64,000 nucleotides of DNA. Origin: Epiperipatus broadwayi (lineage: Eukaryota; Onychophora; Udeonychophora; Euonychophora; Peripatidae). Numbering within the stretch: the first letter of the stretch is position 1; each line of letters starts with the position of its first letter. A program made the position numbers and the translations under genes. The notes below the pieces were generated by a model. It made no database searches, was not told the origin of the DNA, and worked only from the letters and a program-made list of their open reading frames with translations. Where the stretch lies: assembly GCA_028023455.1 (NCBI GenBank), contig JAQFVV010012402.1:14068483-14132482 (forward strand), in the 5' to 3' direction. This document shows positions 47,945 to 59,914 of the stretch, piece by piece.

Positions 47945-47948
47945 ATAC

Positions 47949-49832
47949 ATTAATACATTTTTTTAAAAAAGAGGAAAAAATTCAATGAAACTTAAGTTAG
48001 AATAAAGGAAAATAGTTTTTTTTTTCTTTTTTTAAATGATTTTTAAAGATAATTAATTTTAAGGAAAAGTTAAATTTGCTGAAACTATCCAGTTTTGAAT
48101 ATTAAAAAAAGAGGCAAAAAAATAAAAAAAATAGATATCCTTTAAATTATCAGTTAAAATGCTTTATATTTCGATGTCGTAGAAAGTTATAAAAAAAATA
48201 TTTAAGATTGAAAATATATATATATAGTAAAAACTTGAAGATCAGATAAATATATATGTGTATACTAATGCATATTAAAAAATAATTTTTTTATATGAAA
48301 TATAAATAAACATGTTTGTGTGTGCGCGAGTGTGTATCATAGGCAAATTAGAATGTTTATGCTAAGAACATGGGTTGGAAGGTTTAATATTAGTGACCGA
48401 TTATTCATTTTATATTCATAAATGAAGGCAAGAGCAATAATATCTATAGTATATTTGTTTGAATCTATATTCTTTTCTGGGATAGAAATTGATTATAAAA
48501 TATTTGTACTACCAAATGATATTTTGTTGCACAAATAATGAGATTGATAGATACCACATAATATTTTGTTGACAAATAATGAGACTGAACATTAAATAAT
48601 TAAGGAAATATTTATTTGAGAGATATGTATACCACTTAATTTCAAAAATAAAGTTTATCGACTCAGTTTTATAAAAAATAATATTATATTAAGTTAAAGA
48701 AGATTGTAATCTCAAAGTTATTTTGTGTATATGTATATTAAATAATTAGAAAGGATAAGTCTTCAAATTTTAATGGACAAACTTTAATCTTCTCCACTCT
48801 CCAATTCTTTAGCCATCCATATCATTGAAAAATCCGTGAAATAATATTTTAAAGTTGAGTATAAATTATGAGAATGATGTTTGAAATTTATGAAATAATA
48901 ATAAACAACAGCAAATATTTCAAGAGGGATACCTTCTGTCTGGGTTGAAGTATTCATTTAAACATGAGTAATATAATATAAAAGTAGGAATTAATGTATT
49001 AAAAATTAGCAATTGAGATTCACCTATATCATTGTTGAAGTGGCTACAAAAATATAAAAGTTTCCATACTGACTTAAGAAGGAATGTTTAATGTTTAAAA
49101 TACTTAATGAGGTATCATTATTATGGTTCAACATAGGATGGTTAAAATGGATAAATATTAAGATCTATCATATTCTATCAGTACACACACACTTTCATGA
49201 AATAGGAAGGTAAGATCTAAATTAGATAAAAACTAGTTTAGTAGAGATAATGAAGAGATAGTTAAAAGTATTGTCGTCAAAGATGGAACTATATCAAAAA
49301 AGAATAAACTTTATTCCATTGAAAATATATTATAAATGTGTTAGTTAGAGTTTTATTTATTCATTCAATACAACATATTAATAAAATATATATCCTTATT
49401 TAATCAGTTTTGTATGAATGTATTTTAGAAGTAAATATGAGATGGAGAGCAAGTCATCCATATGAATCCAAAAAAAACAATATTGTGCTAAAATATAAAA
49501 TATGATATCTATAGTGTGGATATTTATTTCATTCCCTATAGAATTAAGTAGATGGCGCTAAATGTGCTTAATAAACTTATATCTTATGGTGACAATTAGT
49601 TGTTTTTGGGTTATCTTCATTGACCAAATACATAGTTTTTGCTTAATGATAATCAATTGGAGCATTACATATGGTATATTTATTTGAAAGCTCAATACAG
49701 AATATGATTTAAAAAACACACTCTGAGATACTGGATTTTTTTTATATCATGGACTAATAATTATTGAGAGCTGTATTTTGAGAACACACAGAAATGAAAA
49801 AATATTACCTATAATTTAAAGATGAGTTCAGA
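47949..49832 (+). repeat. Element 2 5' LTR, last piece
   Basis: Colinear with about 52790-54531: shared AAACTTAAGTTA, TTAATTTTAAGGAAAAGTTAAATTT, ATTTTGTTG, AAGTATTCATTT, AATTAAGTAGATGGC and GCTTAATGATAAT / GTTTAATGATAAT. Its end near 49832 is placed by comparison with the 3' LTR. The 48760-48830 stretch carries a fragment of the 8.2 kb repeat not present in the 3' LTR. Confidence 0.7.
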
Positions 49833-51897
49833 TGGAGAAATATCCATGTAAAAGAACAAGCACCATCTACCTGAAGAAAAAATGTGACATGGGGAAAATA
49901 TTATAAACTATGAGGCAGGAGATTCTGGCATTGGGATTAAGCTAGTGATTTCAATTCAGAAAAGAGGGAAATCACAATTAATATAAATCATAAATAACAA
50001 GGAAATTATTAATAATAATAATAAGGTAGTCATAGAGTATGAAGAGATAGAGTTGTACAGTTAAAGAACATGAGTTTCAGTTAGAAGTCAAAGAAACAAA
50101 TGAACAAAAATATTAAAAATTTAGTAAACTAATATGGATGGAGAGTATTGTTCATAAACCAGTTGATACCACATTAGGAAAAGGAACACTTGGATATATG
50201 GCACTTCAATGGATTCAACAAAAACAATAACACTTAGAAAACTACAATAAAGTCAACAACAATTAAAAAATAAAATAAAACAAATGTGAGCACAAGGATG
50301 AAAAAGATGAAATGCATAAGGAAATAAAAGAATAAATGAAAAATACTGTAAAAGAGAAAATTCAATATGAAATAGAAGTAAAATTAAAACAAATAATATA
50401 AGAGTATATACAGAAAGATGAAGTGCAAGGCAGATCTTGCAGACAAATCTGGAGGAAATTAAATCAGAATTATAACATATATGAGAAAAAATATAGAATT
50501 TGGAGACTAATTATGGTATATGTGTTTATGAAGGAGAGGTAAAACAGTTGATATTTGAGCAAGAAATTAAGTCATTAGTGAACTGAACAATATCAAACTT
50601 ACTATAATCAGCCATATTTGTTCATGATATACACATAGATATGAGACATGACTAAACATTTGGTTGAAAAGACAGTATCTCTTGAGATATTGAAAAAAAT
50701 CATGGATAATATACAGAAAGAAAAAAACAAAAGCAACCTCATATTGTGCTACCAGAAGAATGAGCATTAGAGAGAAAATGAAAGAAAGATATGAAAATAT
50801 CATCTATGAAATAAAGGATTATGATTGTAATGATCCACTGATGAAGCAGAGTCAAAATCATGAGAGAAAAATGCAGGTTAAATATGTTGCCAAGTTCATC
50901 CAGATGAAAACCTTCAAGGGTGAGGCAAATAAGAGTCCAATAGAATATTTGAATCATTTGAAGAAGTTTTTTTTTGCTACAACCATTAATAAAAATGAAA
51001 AGGTTATTATAACAAACAATCATCATTCTGAGATTACTAAAGAATGGTGGAAATATTTGCCTATATTTCCTCAAACTTTCCAAGAATATTATAAGGATAT
51101 CCTACAATGTTATGGGAGTGTGACTAGGCAAGAAAATACATGACACCAGATATCTAACAAAAAAGATCATGAAAAGGTCAAGAAAAAAATATTCTCAATT
51201 CTTTCATATCAAATAGCAAGGCTAAGATATTAAATGTATGTCATACATCTGAGGGAAATATGGATAAAATTGTCAGACATAATTTAACTCACCTCATACA
51301 GCAGTTAGTCATTGCAAATAATAGATCAATAAAGAGTTTAGTAGATCTGAAGAATTAAATTATGTACAGTATAGTGCCTATGAAAAAAGGTGGGTACCTT
51401 GAAATTTTCAACATCTGCAGTATGGTGGCACAAGAAGAATTCTAGGCCCAAGGGAAAATTTAAGAATCAACCATAAACTAAGGTCACATATATGAAATGA
51501 GAGAACTCATCAAAGAACTTGGGGTAATAGAAGCCCCTTTTACAAATAATCACAACACTGAGGACCAGACTCATCACTTGAAAGAAGTCAAAGACAGCTG
51601 TGGGTGATTCAAAATGAAAATCATGAAAATTAAAACTTCAAGAAAAAGAAAACACACATGGAAATTTAAAGTTAAAAATATTTATGAACCATATTATAAA
51701 TCTTTTTTTTCTTCTTTTAAGAAAAAAGATAGTGGAACAGTGTTTCATTGCTATGGAACATGGAATAGACAGGAATAGCAATAGGGGTTTAAAATACAAT
51801 TGGAGTAAATTCAAAATGCACAAATATAAAGCCATTAAATTAGTTAGAACATAAAGAAAATAAATTCATTATAATTTATATATGTATTTGATTAACA
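49833..51897 (+). other. Internal region of element 2
   Basis: About 2.1 kb between the LTRs. Only the capsid remnant at 50760-51143 is recognisable. The sequence after 49832 starts TGGAGAAATATCC and does not match a primer-binding site I know. A-rich, with lysine- and glutamate-rich broken frames before and after the capsid part, as in a decayed gag. No reverse transcriptase or integrase is seen. Confidence 0.6.
50760..51143 (+). pseudogene. gag: Ty3/gypsy-type Gag capsid fragment of element 2
   Basis: 127 codons from MSIREKMKERYENIIYEIKD. Residues about 40-105 carry the capsid pattern: MKTFKGEANKSPIEYLNHLK, a short spacer, then KEWWKYL and FQEYYKDILQCYG. This parallels FRGE, LDSLRDFFQFY and AKDWW in the frame at 1535-2335, so both are the same broad Gag family but differ strongly. 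It is cut at both ends by stops. Only part of the capsid remains and it has no downstream enzyme. Confidence 0.65.
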
Positions 51898-54531
51898 TGT
51901 TAGTTACCAAAATTAAAATGTTTTAATGCAGAAAAATAAATAAATAAAATAATTATTTCATAGCATATTATTATTAAAAGAGAAAAAAATTAAATTGTTT
52001 AGATAAAAAAATTTAAAGATTCGTAAACTATGTGGGTATCAAAGAATAGAAAAAATGTTTTAATTAAAAATTAATGTTACAGGTATTTGATAATTGAAAG
52101 AAAATTTTATTCTATACTTATTTGTATTTATAGGTTTAATTGGATTAATTGGTAAAATATAAGTTAATCCCATGAATAATAAAATTATTTAGAAAACCTA
52201 GATAAAAAGAGAGCCTCGTTAAAAGTATAAATAGAATTTAAATAAGCAAAAGATTTCAGTGGAGTTCTAGTGTGTGAAGAGGACTGACATTATAATCTTT
52301 GTAATCTCAAAAAAGTGTACCAGTTTTTTTAATAATAAGTGAGTTTATATGGAAGATTAGAAGAAAAAGTTTGATTTCCTCAAAATATTTCTCAATTGTT
52401 AAATACAAATCAAATTCCCAAACACATGGACACTCCTTATGATGACTATAATAAAATGTAAAAATGAATGTGATTTAATCTTACATAACCTGAAGCTTCA
52501 CCATTATTCAAGATGAAAACAAACAAAAAAATTATTATCAATTTTTTTTTCTAAAAAAGTAGCTATGCATTTATATATATATATATGTACATGAGCTCAA
52601 AGATGTAAAGGTATTTATGCTTAAATAAACTATATTAAATCTCTCTCCCCTTTTATGAAATAAATCATATGAAAGTGTTGTTAATTTTAAAATTATATTT
52701 TCTAGATATATTTCTTTTACATATGTAACTGTAATTATTTATTATATTTTATATTTTATGTAATAATTTACCTTTTTTTATACATATGTAGTTTTAAAAA
52801 ATAAAAAAAAATAGTCAAAGAAACTTAAGTTATAATTTAAAAATATTTTTTCTCTTTCTCAGTAATTTTTAATAATAATTAATTTTAAGGAAAAGTTAAA
52901 TTTTCTGAAATAATCCAGTTTTGAATATTTAAAAAAAAAAAAATAATAAATACCACTTAAATTATCAAAAAAAAATTGAAATTGAAAAAAAAATTGCATA
53001 TAAATTTGTTATAGTACAGAGTTGATATTTTTATGCTAACATATTAAAAGATAAAAATTTTTTAATATGAAATGTAAATAAAAATAACCATATAGTGGGC
53101 AAATTAAAATGATTTATCTAAGAACATGGGACTGATTATTTATTTTATATTCATAATGTGATGGCAAGAATAATACCTATATATGTGGTTTGAGTGTACA
53201 TTCATTTCAGGAATAAAGATTGATTACAAAACATCCATACTATCAAATAATATTTTGTTGAGAAATAATGGGCCTGAATATTTATTTGTGTAATGCATAT
53301 GTTTATTGATTTAAATTTTATAAAAAAAATAGCATATATTGAGTTAAAAAGGTTGTACTATCAAAATTATTTTGTGTATATACATGTGAAATAATATTTT
53401 AAAGTTGAATATAAAATATGTGAATGATATTCAAAGTTAATGAAATAACAATAAATACAGCAGATGTTGAAATTAGATATTTATAAGTTGATCTTCTTTC
53501 TGGAGTGAAGTATTCATTTGAATATGAGTGATTTGATATAAAAGTAGAAAGTATTCACATATTTAAGAATTAATGGTTGAGATTGAGCTATACCATTGAC
53601 ACTTCATTACTGACAAATTAAGATTATCTTTGCATATTATTTTCTACCTAAGTATAATAAATTATTCATGGCTACATAAGTTATAAAAGTCTCTATATGA
53701 GCCTAGGATGAAATGTTTAAATCACTTAATGAGGTATCATTAATATGATTCAGTAATGGATAGTTAAAATTGATAAATATTAAGATATATCATGTTCTAT
53801 CAGCACACATACACACTTTTGCAAAATAATTAAAATTTTAAGATTTGAATTATGATAAACTTTAGTAGAGAAAATAAAGAGATGATTAAAAATATTGACA
53901 TCAAAGTTGTAGCTATAAAAAAATAAACATTATTCCAGTGAAAATATATTATAAATGTGCTAGATAAAATTTTAGGTATTCAGTCAATATTAGACTATTA
54001 ATGAATTGTATATTCTTATTTAGTCTGTTTGTATGTAAACCTGAAATGGAGAACAGGTCATCCATGTGAAACCAAGAAACCATACTATGCTAAAATACAA
54101 TATATTTATTGTGTTGACATCTACTTAGTTTCCTAAATTAAGTAGATGGCATTAAGGTAATAAATCACCTTTAAAGCCCACACACATACATACATTTTAA
54201 TAATTTACTTGTCTCTGCTGACAATTGGTTATTTTGAGTTATATTTATAGCCCATGCATCAAATTTTTGTTTAATGATAATCCATAAGACCATTACAATT
54301 CATATATATAATAAAAAGCTTTTTCAATATTATGTTTATTTGTACCACTTGCAAAAAAATTTTTTTTTAATATCTCTATCATTTGAACATTCATATATTC
54401 ATTCACGATCATCCTTTTTTATTTATGATCTGAATTTAAAAAGTTCTTTTACAATTTTTAAATATCCATACTCACATAAAAAATAGAAAAAATATACTGC
54501 AGAGATATTATAATTTGAGTTAATATTTACA
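51898..54531 (+). repeat. Element 2 3' LTR (uninterrupted copy)
   Basis: Begins TGTTAGTTACC and ends near TTTACA. It serves as template for recognising the broken 5' LTR. A TATA-like AAAAGTATAAATAG near 52220-52233 sits at the position of the 33090 copy. Long (about 2.6 kb), like the LTRs of element 1, but unrelated to them in sequence. Open frames here (for example 54274-54486) are chance. Confidence 0.7.
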
Positions 54532-55204
54532 TCTTCTAAATGATCTTTATATTAACCGATCATAAGACAAGTATTGTTATAATAGTAAGGCTCAATGGCT
54601 TTTTGCAAATTGATAAGAATGAATTAGATTAATATTAAAAGAAAATATGCCTATGTATTTGAAAAGGAAGGTATTGGTAGATATATTTTACCGTTTTCAT
54701 ACATAGAGTTCTCTAAAATTTGAAGCTTAAAGAAAGAGCAACATAAATACTTAAGACCATACAAGAAAGTATGGGAGATGTATATGAGGATTAAAAAAGA
54801 GAGAACAAAAGCAAAATATATGAGTGGAAGAACAAACAGTTATCATTGACATTAACTAAAGTAGAGCTGTGCTGAAATATTATTAAATAAATGGTAAAGG
54901 ATGAGCAGTTAAATTATTAAACTGGATACCAAGTGATTATAAAAGACATAGAAAAAGATTATGTGTGAAGTGGATGAATGAAATAATTGCTGGAGTGATA
55001 TAGAAAAGAAAAACTATAGATCAGAAAAACTGGATTAAACTTACAAGAGACTTTCTTCATCCAGTGAATTGATAATAGTTGAAAATAAATGAATGAATAA
55101 ATTTAAGATAAAAAGATATAACTTTAAACTAAATTTGTAAAATTGATTTTTTTTTCTATGAATAACATATTTTATTGATAATTGATTTAAAAATTAAAAC
55201 TTAC

Positions 55205-55253
55205 CAGTGAGAAGCAATTCATTTAATTTTCTACGGTCAATGGATAATATGTG
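55205..55253 (-). CDS. KMO: Kynurenine 3-monooxygenase, internal exon 1 of 3 seen
   Basis: A 49-base exon on the minus strand between acceptor TTTATTTTATAG and donor CTG/GTAAGTT. It encodes HILSIDRRKLNELLLT, matching the YILSVxRxxLNxxLLTA segment of animal KMO just before the AENHP part in the next exon. It starts on a codon boundary and leaves in phase 1. Being short it would be weak alone, but the exact phase fit with 17143-17230 and the contiguous KMO sequence make it firm. The N-terminal Rossmann part (GxGxxG) must lie further upstream, to the right; I did not find it before 64000. Confidence 0.85.
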
Positions 55254-55699
55254 CTATAAAATAAATATAAGCAAATATATATTTTGATTCAAAAATCACA
55301 ATATATTATAATATTAAAATTTCATATACATATATTTGTGTGCATGTGTATTTTTTACCAAAAATTTAGTACATCAAGGCTAAAAAACTAAGAGATAAGA
55401 CTTGATCACCAATAAAAATGGTCACTATTATTTTTTTAAACGTAACAAATTTGAGTAATTTTTTTTAGTTATGTCATACATTTTGTTATTTTATTTTTAC
55501 AGTTACATAAGATTTTAAAAAAATATGCAAATATAGTGTTTTTTAATCATATAAAGTATTAAATTGTTTTTTTATTACTTTGATTTGTTTTGTAATTATT
55601 ACTAACATTTATAATTAATTATTATTCTTTTTTTCATTTTCCCTTTATTTCATTTCCCTTATTATCTTCAGTCATAGGGATAGCACTGAAATCTGTAAT

Positions 55700-56430
55700 C
55701 ACAAACCAGTGTTTTTTCAGCAGAAAATATAATTTCAACATTTTCTTTTCTTTCTTTGTCCTTCACTCTATCTTACCTGTATGTTGTGTTTGGTCTGAAT
55801 TGCATATTTCAGGCTCAAGCCAACAGTAATATCAATAAAAATATGAACACTCAATAAATACAGTTGTGCACAGATAAACATAGTTAACACCATGCTGATC
55901 ATGCCAGGCTCACTTCTACCTATAATATTAGATTACCTCATGAGTTCTAATCAAGACTCTTTCAGTTGTACTGGACAGCTTGCCTCGAGTTGGCCTTAGT
56001 CTTCCTATCATGGACTTGCCTCATTATGTAGATGTATCAGCAATGACTATAGTAAATACACCTTTGCAGTTGAAAATGGTTTCAATTGTTGGACGTTCAG
56101 TTGTTCATGCTAGACAACATTCTCCCTCCTATTTCTCTGTTCCTTGCCTTCAAAAAAGCTGACTATTTATTGCCAGATCTCCTACCTTACTGGCAACAAT
56201 TGGATTCAAAGAGCATCATTGCCTATTGGCTCGTACTAACCAATGGTAGGTTTATTTATATATTTGCACATTGGCCATACTTGTGTTTTACCCTTTGGCT
56301 GTGTTTTTACATTGGTTATACACATGTTTACACATTGTTTAAGCACATGTTTACACATTGGTTAGCAGCAATGAGTGCTCAATCCAATCAGATAAGGAAG
56401 GAATCTGTACTAGTCCACTTCTGAAGACAA
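55700..56430. other. Unidentified less AT-rich block with CCAAT-like motifs
   Basis: Plus-strand frames at 55980-56162 and 56086-56424 show no family I recognise. On the minus strand several CCAAT motifs (near 56223, 56269, 56313, 56360) and a TATAAATAAA near 56255 occur, and TTACACATTG with CACATGT repeats at about 27-base steps. It may be an LTR or another element's regulatory part. A poly(T) of about 20 follows at 56462. Confidence 0.3.
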
Positions 56431-56677
56431 GGTCAGATATGACACTGAATGTGCGCGAGCAATTTTTTTTTTTTTTTTTTTGCAAAACTATTTAAAGCAT
56501 ATCATGAACAATTTAATTTATTAGAAAGGTGCATAATGATCAGAAATATTGATGATGGTGGAAGAAAAAGAGGTGCATCAATAATTAAGTGAATCATCTT
56601 AATAATAAATACAACTTTGAGCACTATCAAATAACTAAACACACAACAGTTTAAATATCCAACAATAATTTAGTACT

Positions 56678-56966
56678 CAGAGCCGGATTTATATTTTTTT
56701 AGGACCTAAGCTAACAAAAAATTGAAACCCCTTCTCCAATTTTTTTTACTTATATAAAAAAGACACATATGTTTATTTACACTTCATTAAATTATTTTAC
56801 TTTAAGACAACCTTTGATTGCCAGAAGTGGAATTTTAATCGTTTTTTTTATAGGGTAGCGTAAACAATATTTGTCTGTTCAAATTTTTTTCTAAAAATTT
56901 AAAGGCCCTCTGAAAGCTGAGGTCTCGAGCTTTAGCTTATTTAGCTTAATAGTAAATATGGCCCTG
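56678..56966. mobile_element. hAT-type MITE
   Basis: Ends CAGAGCCGGATTTAT and AGTAAATATGGCCCTG are inverted variants of the CAGGGCCGGATTTA termini common in non-autonomous hAT elements, with AGGACCTAAGC and TTTAGCTTATTTAGC subterminal. 289 bases, no coding part. An 8-base target duplication is not evident. Confidence 0.75.
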
Positions 56967-57329
56967 GAATTTCTCACAATATGAAACCAGGAGTTGTCAT
57001 CACTTAATAACAATAATATGAAAATGAATATACATGCATTCTCTATTTTTACTTTATGCTAATTAGAATACATTATAGTCTATTATTCCAATACAAAAAA
57101 TAACCTTAATTAGCTTAGTACATGATGAAATTTTTAAAAAATATGAATGTAGAAGTAATAATGAAATTTTATTATTCTGTTTTAATTAATTTATTTAATT
57201 TATGGGACAGATATAATTTTGATAGGTATGCATATTAAAATGCTTAAGACGATCTATATATAAAGAGATTGAAAAGTTGGGAATTTAATATATTATATTT
57301 CAAAGAAACTTTATTAGTGTAATACATGG

Positions 57330-58010
57330 CTAAAAACTATGATGTTCACATGAAGAGCATGTGTCAGCAGGAGCTTCTTACCTGGGAACTAGAACTATCA
57401 GTGTTGATGCTTTTGTCAAATCTAGATGAAGAGAAAAATTTTTTTATGGTTCTGCAGAGATAGCATGGCAGAAGTGGGAATTTTAGTTACAGGGAACCTT
57501 GAAAAGTTTCCATGTATTCTCATAGATAAACTTAGTAGATAGAATTCTGGCTTTACTTTGGATTTTCCTGAGGGTTCCAAAGACAATTGCAAGGGCATCC
57601 ATTTGTGGGATGTTGAATATTAGTTTACATTGGGTAATCTATATGGAATATGTGAAAAAGTTGGGATTCTTATGATGGGAAAATCTCTCTCCTTAATGCA
57701 ATCTTTAATGGAGAGCATTTTATAATAATCAATTGCTGAATTTTGGGCTATGATTTGCTTCACAGATCACAAGCCTGTGCAGGTTAATATAATGTGCTCA
57801 AAGGTCTCTTCCTGTCTGTGGAAGATTGGACAGGAAGGATCTTTGTTGTTCAGGAATCTTTTCTGATGTAAGAACCAGTAGGTGGGCATAGCATTAAGAT
57901 TCACTTTTATTAAATAGTCCAGGAATTTGGGCTTTAATAGTAAAAACTTGAACAATGTTGTGATTTTCTGATTAGACACGCCTAGTTTTGTTTTCATTTG
58001 GGAGGATTGA
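57330..58010 (-). pseudogene. LINE C-terminal fossil
   Basis: A minus-strand frame (57767-57997) reads NAMPTYWFLHQKRFLNNKDP followed by CPIFHRQEETFEHIILTC, a CxxC-like...H...C zinc motif (second cysteine changed) at the end of LINE ORF2 proteins. The same strand continues left with further LINE-like peptides (IPTFSHIPYRL, HGNFSRFPVTKIP) broken by stops. Different from the LINE at 28693. Confidence 0.6.
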
Positions 58011-58069
58011 GGGTTGATTAGTGAGTGTGCAGTCTATATTAAAACTATAAAAATGCAAAAATTTCAATG

Positions 58070-58163
58070 TTGTTTTTTTCTATATGTCAAAGGCATTGAC
58101 CAGGAATCAAACCCAGGCCAGCTGCTTGGAAGGCAGCTATACTAACCCCTAAACCACCAATGC
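58070..58163 (-). mobile_element. SINE with tRNA-Gly(TCC)-like head
   Basis: The minus strand at 58163-58093 gives a better tRNA-Gly fold than the copy at 11596: acceptor GCATTGG with TCAATGC, anticodon loop CTTCCAA, B box GGGTTTGATTCC. The tail CTTTGACATATAG plus a short A-run is shared with 11596-11686, which marks a dispersed family rather than a tRNA gene. Confidence 0.7.
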
Positions 58164-59060
58164 TTGTTGATTACAGAAATAGAAAAATGTATATGATGAA
58201 ACAATACTGAATTACATATCATATAAAAAATTTTGATTGACAATCTTTCCAAATGCTGTTAATAATCAATGTAACAGTAATAAGCATTGTAGTTGGACTA
58301 AATAATATCACTTATCATAATTGTTCTCTCTATGAATATCACAGCTAGCATATGAAAATTATAATTTTACATTGCTTTGATTGGTTTATTAAAAAAATCC
58401 TTCATACTGATATTACTAATAGTGTTTGGAAAGGATGATTGTTCTAATGTTTACATATATAAACTGTACCCTAACACTATAACCGAATATCGCAATACAG
58501 AAATAAAATCCTATCTCAATCCTTATAATTATATTAGAATGTTCCAATCTACCAATAACTACACTATTTAAGATTTCTTATTAATTAAAATTAATACTAT
58601 AAGTTTTAATTTATTTTTCTCCAATAACCATGAGGCCTAATACTTGGTTATAGGGACAGCTGGATTTTAAAATTATGTATATACAAAAACATATACCCAA
58701 TGGCATTAAATACCATACCAATATTAACCCTTAACTACGTAAATGATAGTCCAATAACTAACAATTTCTACATTAAAATAAATCCTTATTAAAATAATTA
58801 ACATTCTTAATTAAATTACACTATTATCCATTTCAATCTCTCTAATTTTATCCTTAACCTATTCTCTTTTATAATACACTTTAAATAAATTTCTCTATCT
58901 AATAAACTCTATTATACAATCAATCATAATGAGATATTTTATTTATATCCAATTGTAATCAATAAATAAGAAACAATAATTTGATTATAACCACTCGTGA
59001 ATTACCACAATATCAAATAATCACATGATCACTATCTCATACTAGCATAATAATTGTTAT
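58164..59060. other. AT-rich DNA, nothing recognised
   Basis: No credible gene or repeat copy is seen. The frame at 58377-58571 has no recognisable domain. Confidence 0.5.
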
Positions 59061-59260
59061 TAAACAATCCAAAACAAAGCAAAACTCTCCATATAGTAGT
59101 GCCATCTTGTGCTAACAAGAGCAATCAATGGATGCCAGAAGGCTTGTGCATAAAATCCCTATCTATTTTATGCACAAGCCTTCTGGCATCCATTGATTGC
59201 TCTTGTTAGCACAAGATGGCACTACTATATGGAGAGTTTTGCTTTATTTTGGATTGTTTA
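59061..59260. mobile_element. Near-perfect MITE palindrome
   Basis: TAAACAATCCAAAACAAAGC to GCTTTATTTTGGATTGTTTA, a 200-base palindrome centred near 59161 with few mismatches. Arms carry AAACTCTCCATATAGTAGTG. The unique centre of the 10044 copy is absent, so this is a core-less subfamily. Confidence 0.85.
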
Positions 59261-59696
59261 ATATCAAATAATAATAACTTATTTCAAATAATTTCCTACT
59301 ATAAATAATAATAACAAATATTTACTCAATTTTACTATCTTAGCTCAGTTTACACCTGGCCCCTTTCTTTAAATACAATTTACAATTAATTCCTTTTTTT
59401 AAAAAATAAATAAATAAACAACACATGGTTTCCATATTTTAAATAGCAATTTATCTTTATGAATTACCTTAACAATACAATCCATCATTTCAAATTTCTA
59501 AGGTACTTCCTCACATAAAACTATTATAATCATCTACAATAAAATTTATCAAGTTTAAATAAATCAATAATATGAAAATATGGCTAGCATTTTTATTAAT
59601 ACTTTTTAATACATTTTGTAGATGTATTAATCGTCCACAATAATATCACTTAATATCATATGATCACCATTTCTTATACTTGCACATAACTGTTAT

Positions 59697-59914
59697 TAAA
59701 ACAGGTAAAACTCTCCATACAGTAATGCCACTCAGTGCCAGCCAGAGTAATCAATGGATCATAAAATCCCCACCATACAAGCCAGAAACTATTCTGGGGA
59801 TATTGGCTGAGTAGGCACTAGATGGGGATTTTACGCACAAGCCTTTCTGGCATCCATTGATTACTTGGCTGGCACTGAGTGGTACTACTGTATGGAGAGT
59901 TTTGCCTGTTTTAA
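59697..59914. mobile_element. MITE (ACTCTCCATACAGTA family)
   Basis: From TAAAACAGGTAAAACTCTCC to GGAGAGTTTTGCCTGTTTTA with arms of about 90 bases and the phrases CCCCACCATACAAGCCAG and GAGTAGGCACTAGATGGGG. A 69-codon minus frame (59751-59960) is incidental. Confidence 0.8.

Larger units (their letters stand above)
32259..54531 (+). mobile_element. LTR element 2, interrupted by nested insertions
   Basis: An LTR retrotransposon derivative in plus orientation. Its intact 3' LTR is 51898-54531. The 5' LTR can be reassembled in order from 32259-32402, about 32870-33475, about 44225-44450 and 47949-49832, a total close to the 3' LTR length. The gaps are filled by a palindromic MITE with flanking repeat, a mariner, LTR element 1 and a solo LTR of element 1's family. 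The internal part 49833-51897 keeps only a gag remnant. LTR copies have diverged considerably, so element 2 is old, and the elements inside it are younger. Confidence 0.7.
17231..55204 (-). other. KMO giant intron of about 38.0 kb
   Basis: Lies between the donor CACTG/GTAAGTT at 55204 and the acceptor TTTTAG/TTGC at 17231 on the minus strand. More than half of it is recognisable transposable elements. The encoded KMO sequence is continuous across it, so no exon is missing inside. AT-rich stretches without anything I can name are 17231-18410, 18500-19120, 19286-20520, 22301-24650, 24768-25150, 27574-28690 and 54532-55204. Confidence 0.8.

Noticed and set aside
55980-56424. Possible KMO N-terminal exon
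   Set aside because: None of the three minus frames shows the GxGxxG or GRSINLALS motifs of KMO, and no splice sites fit.
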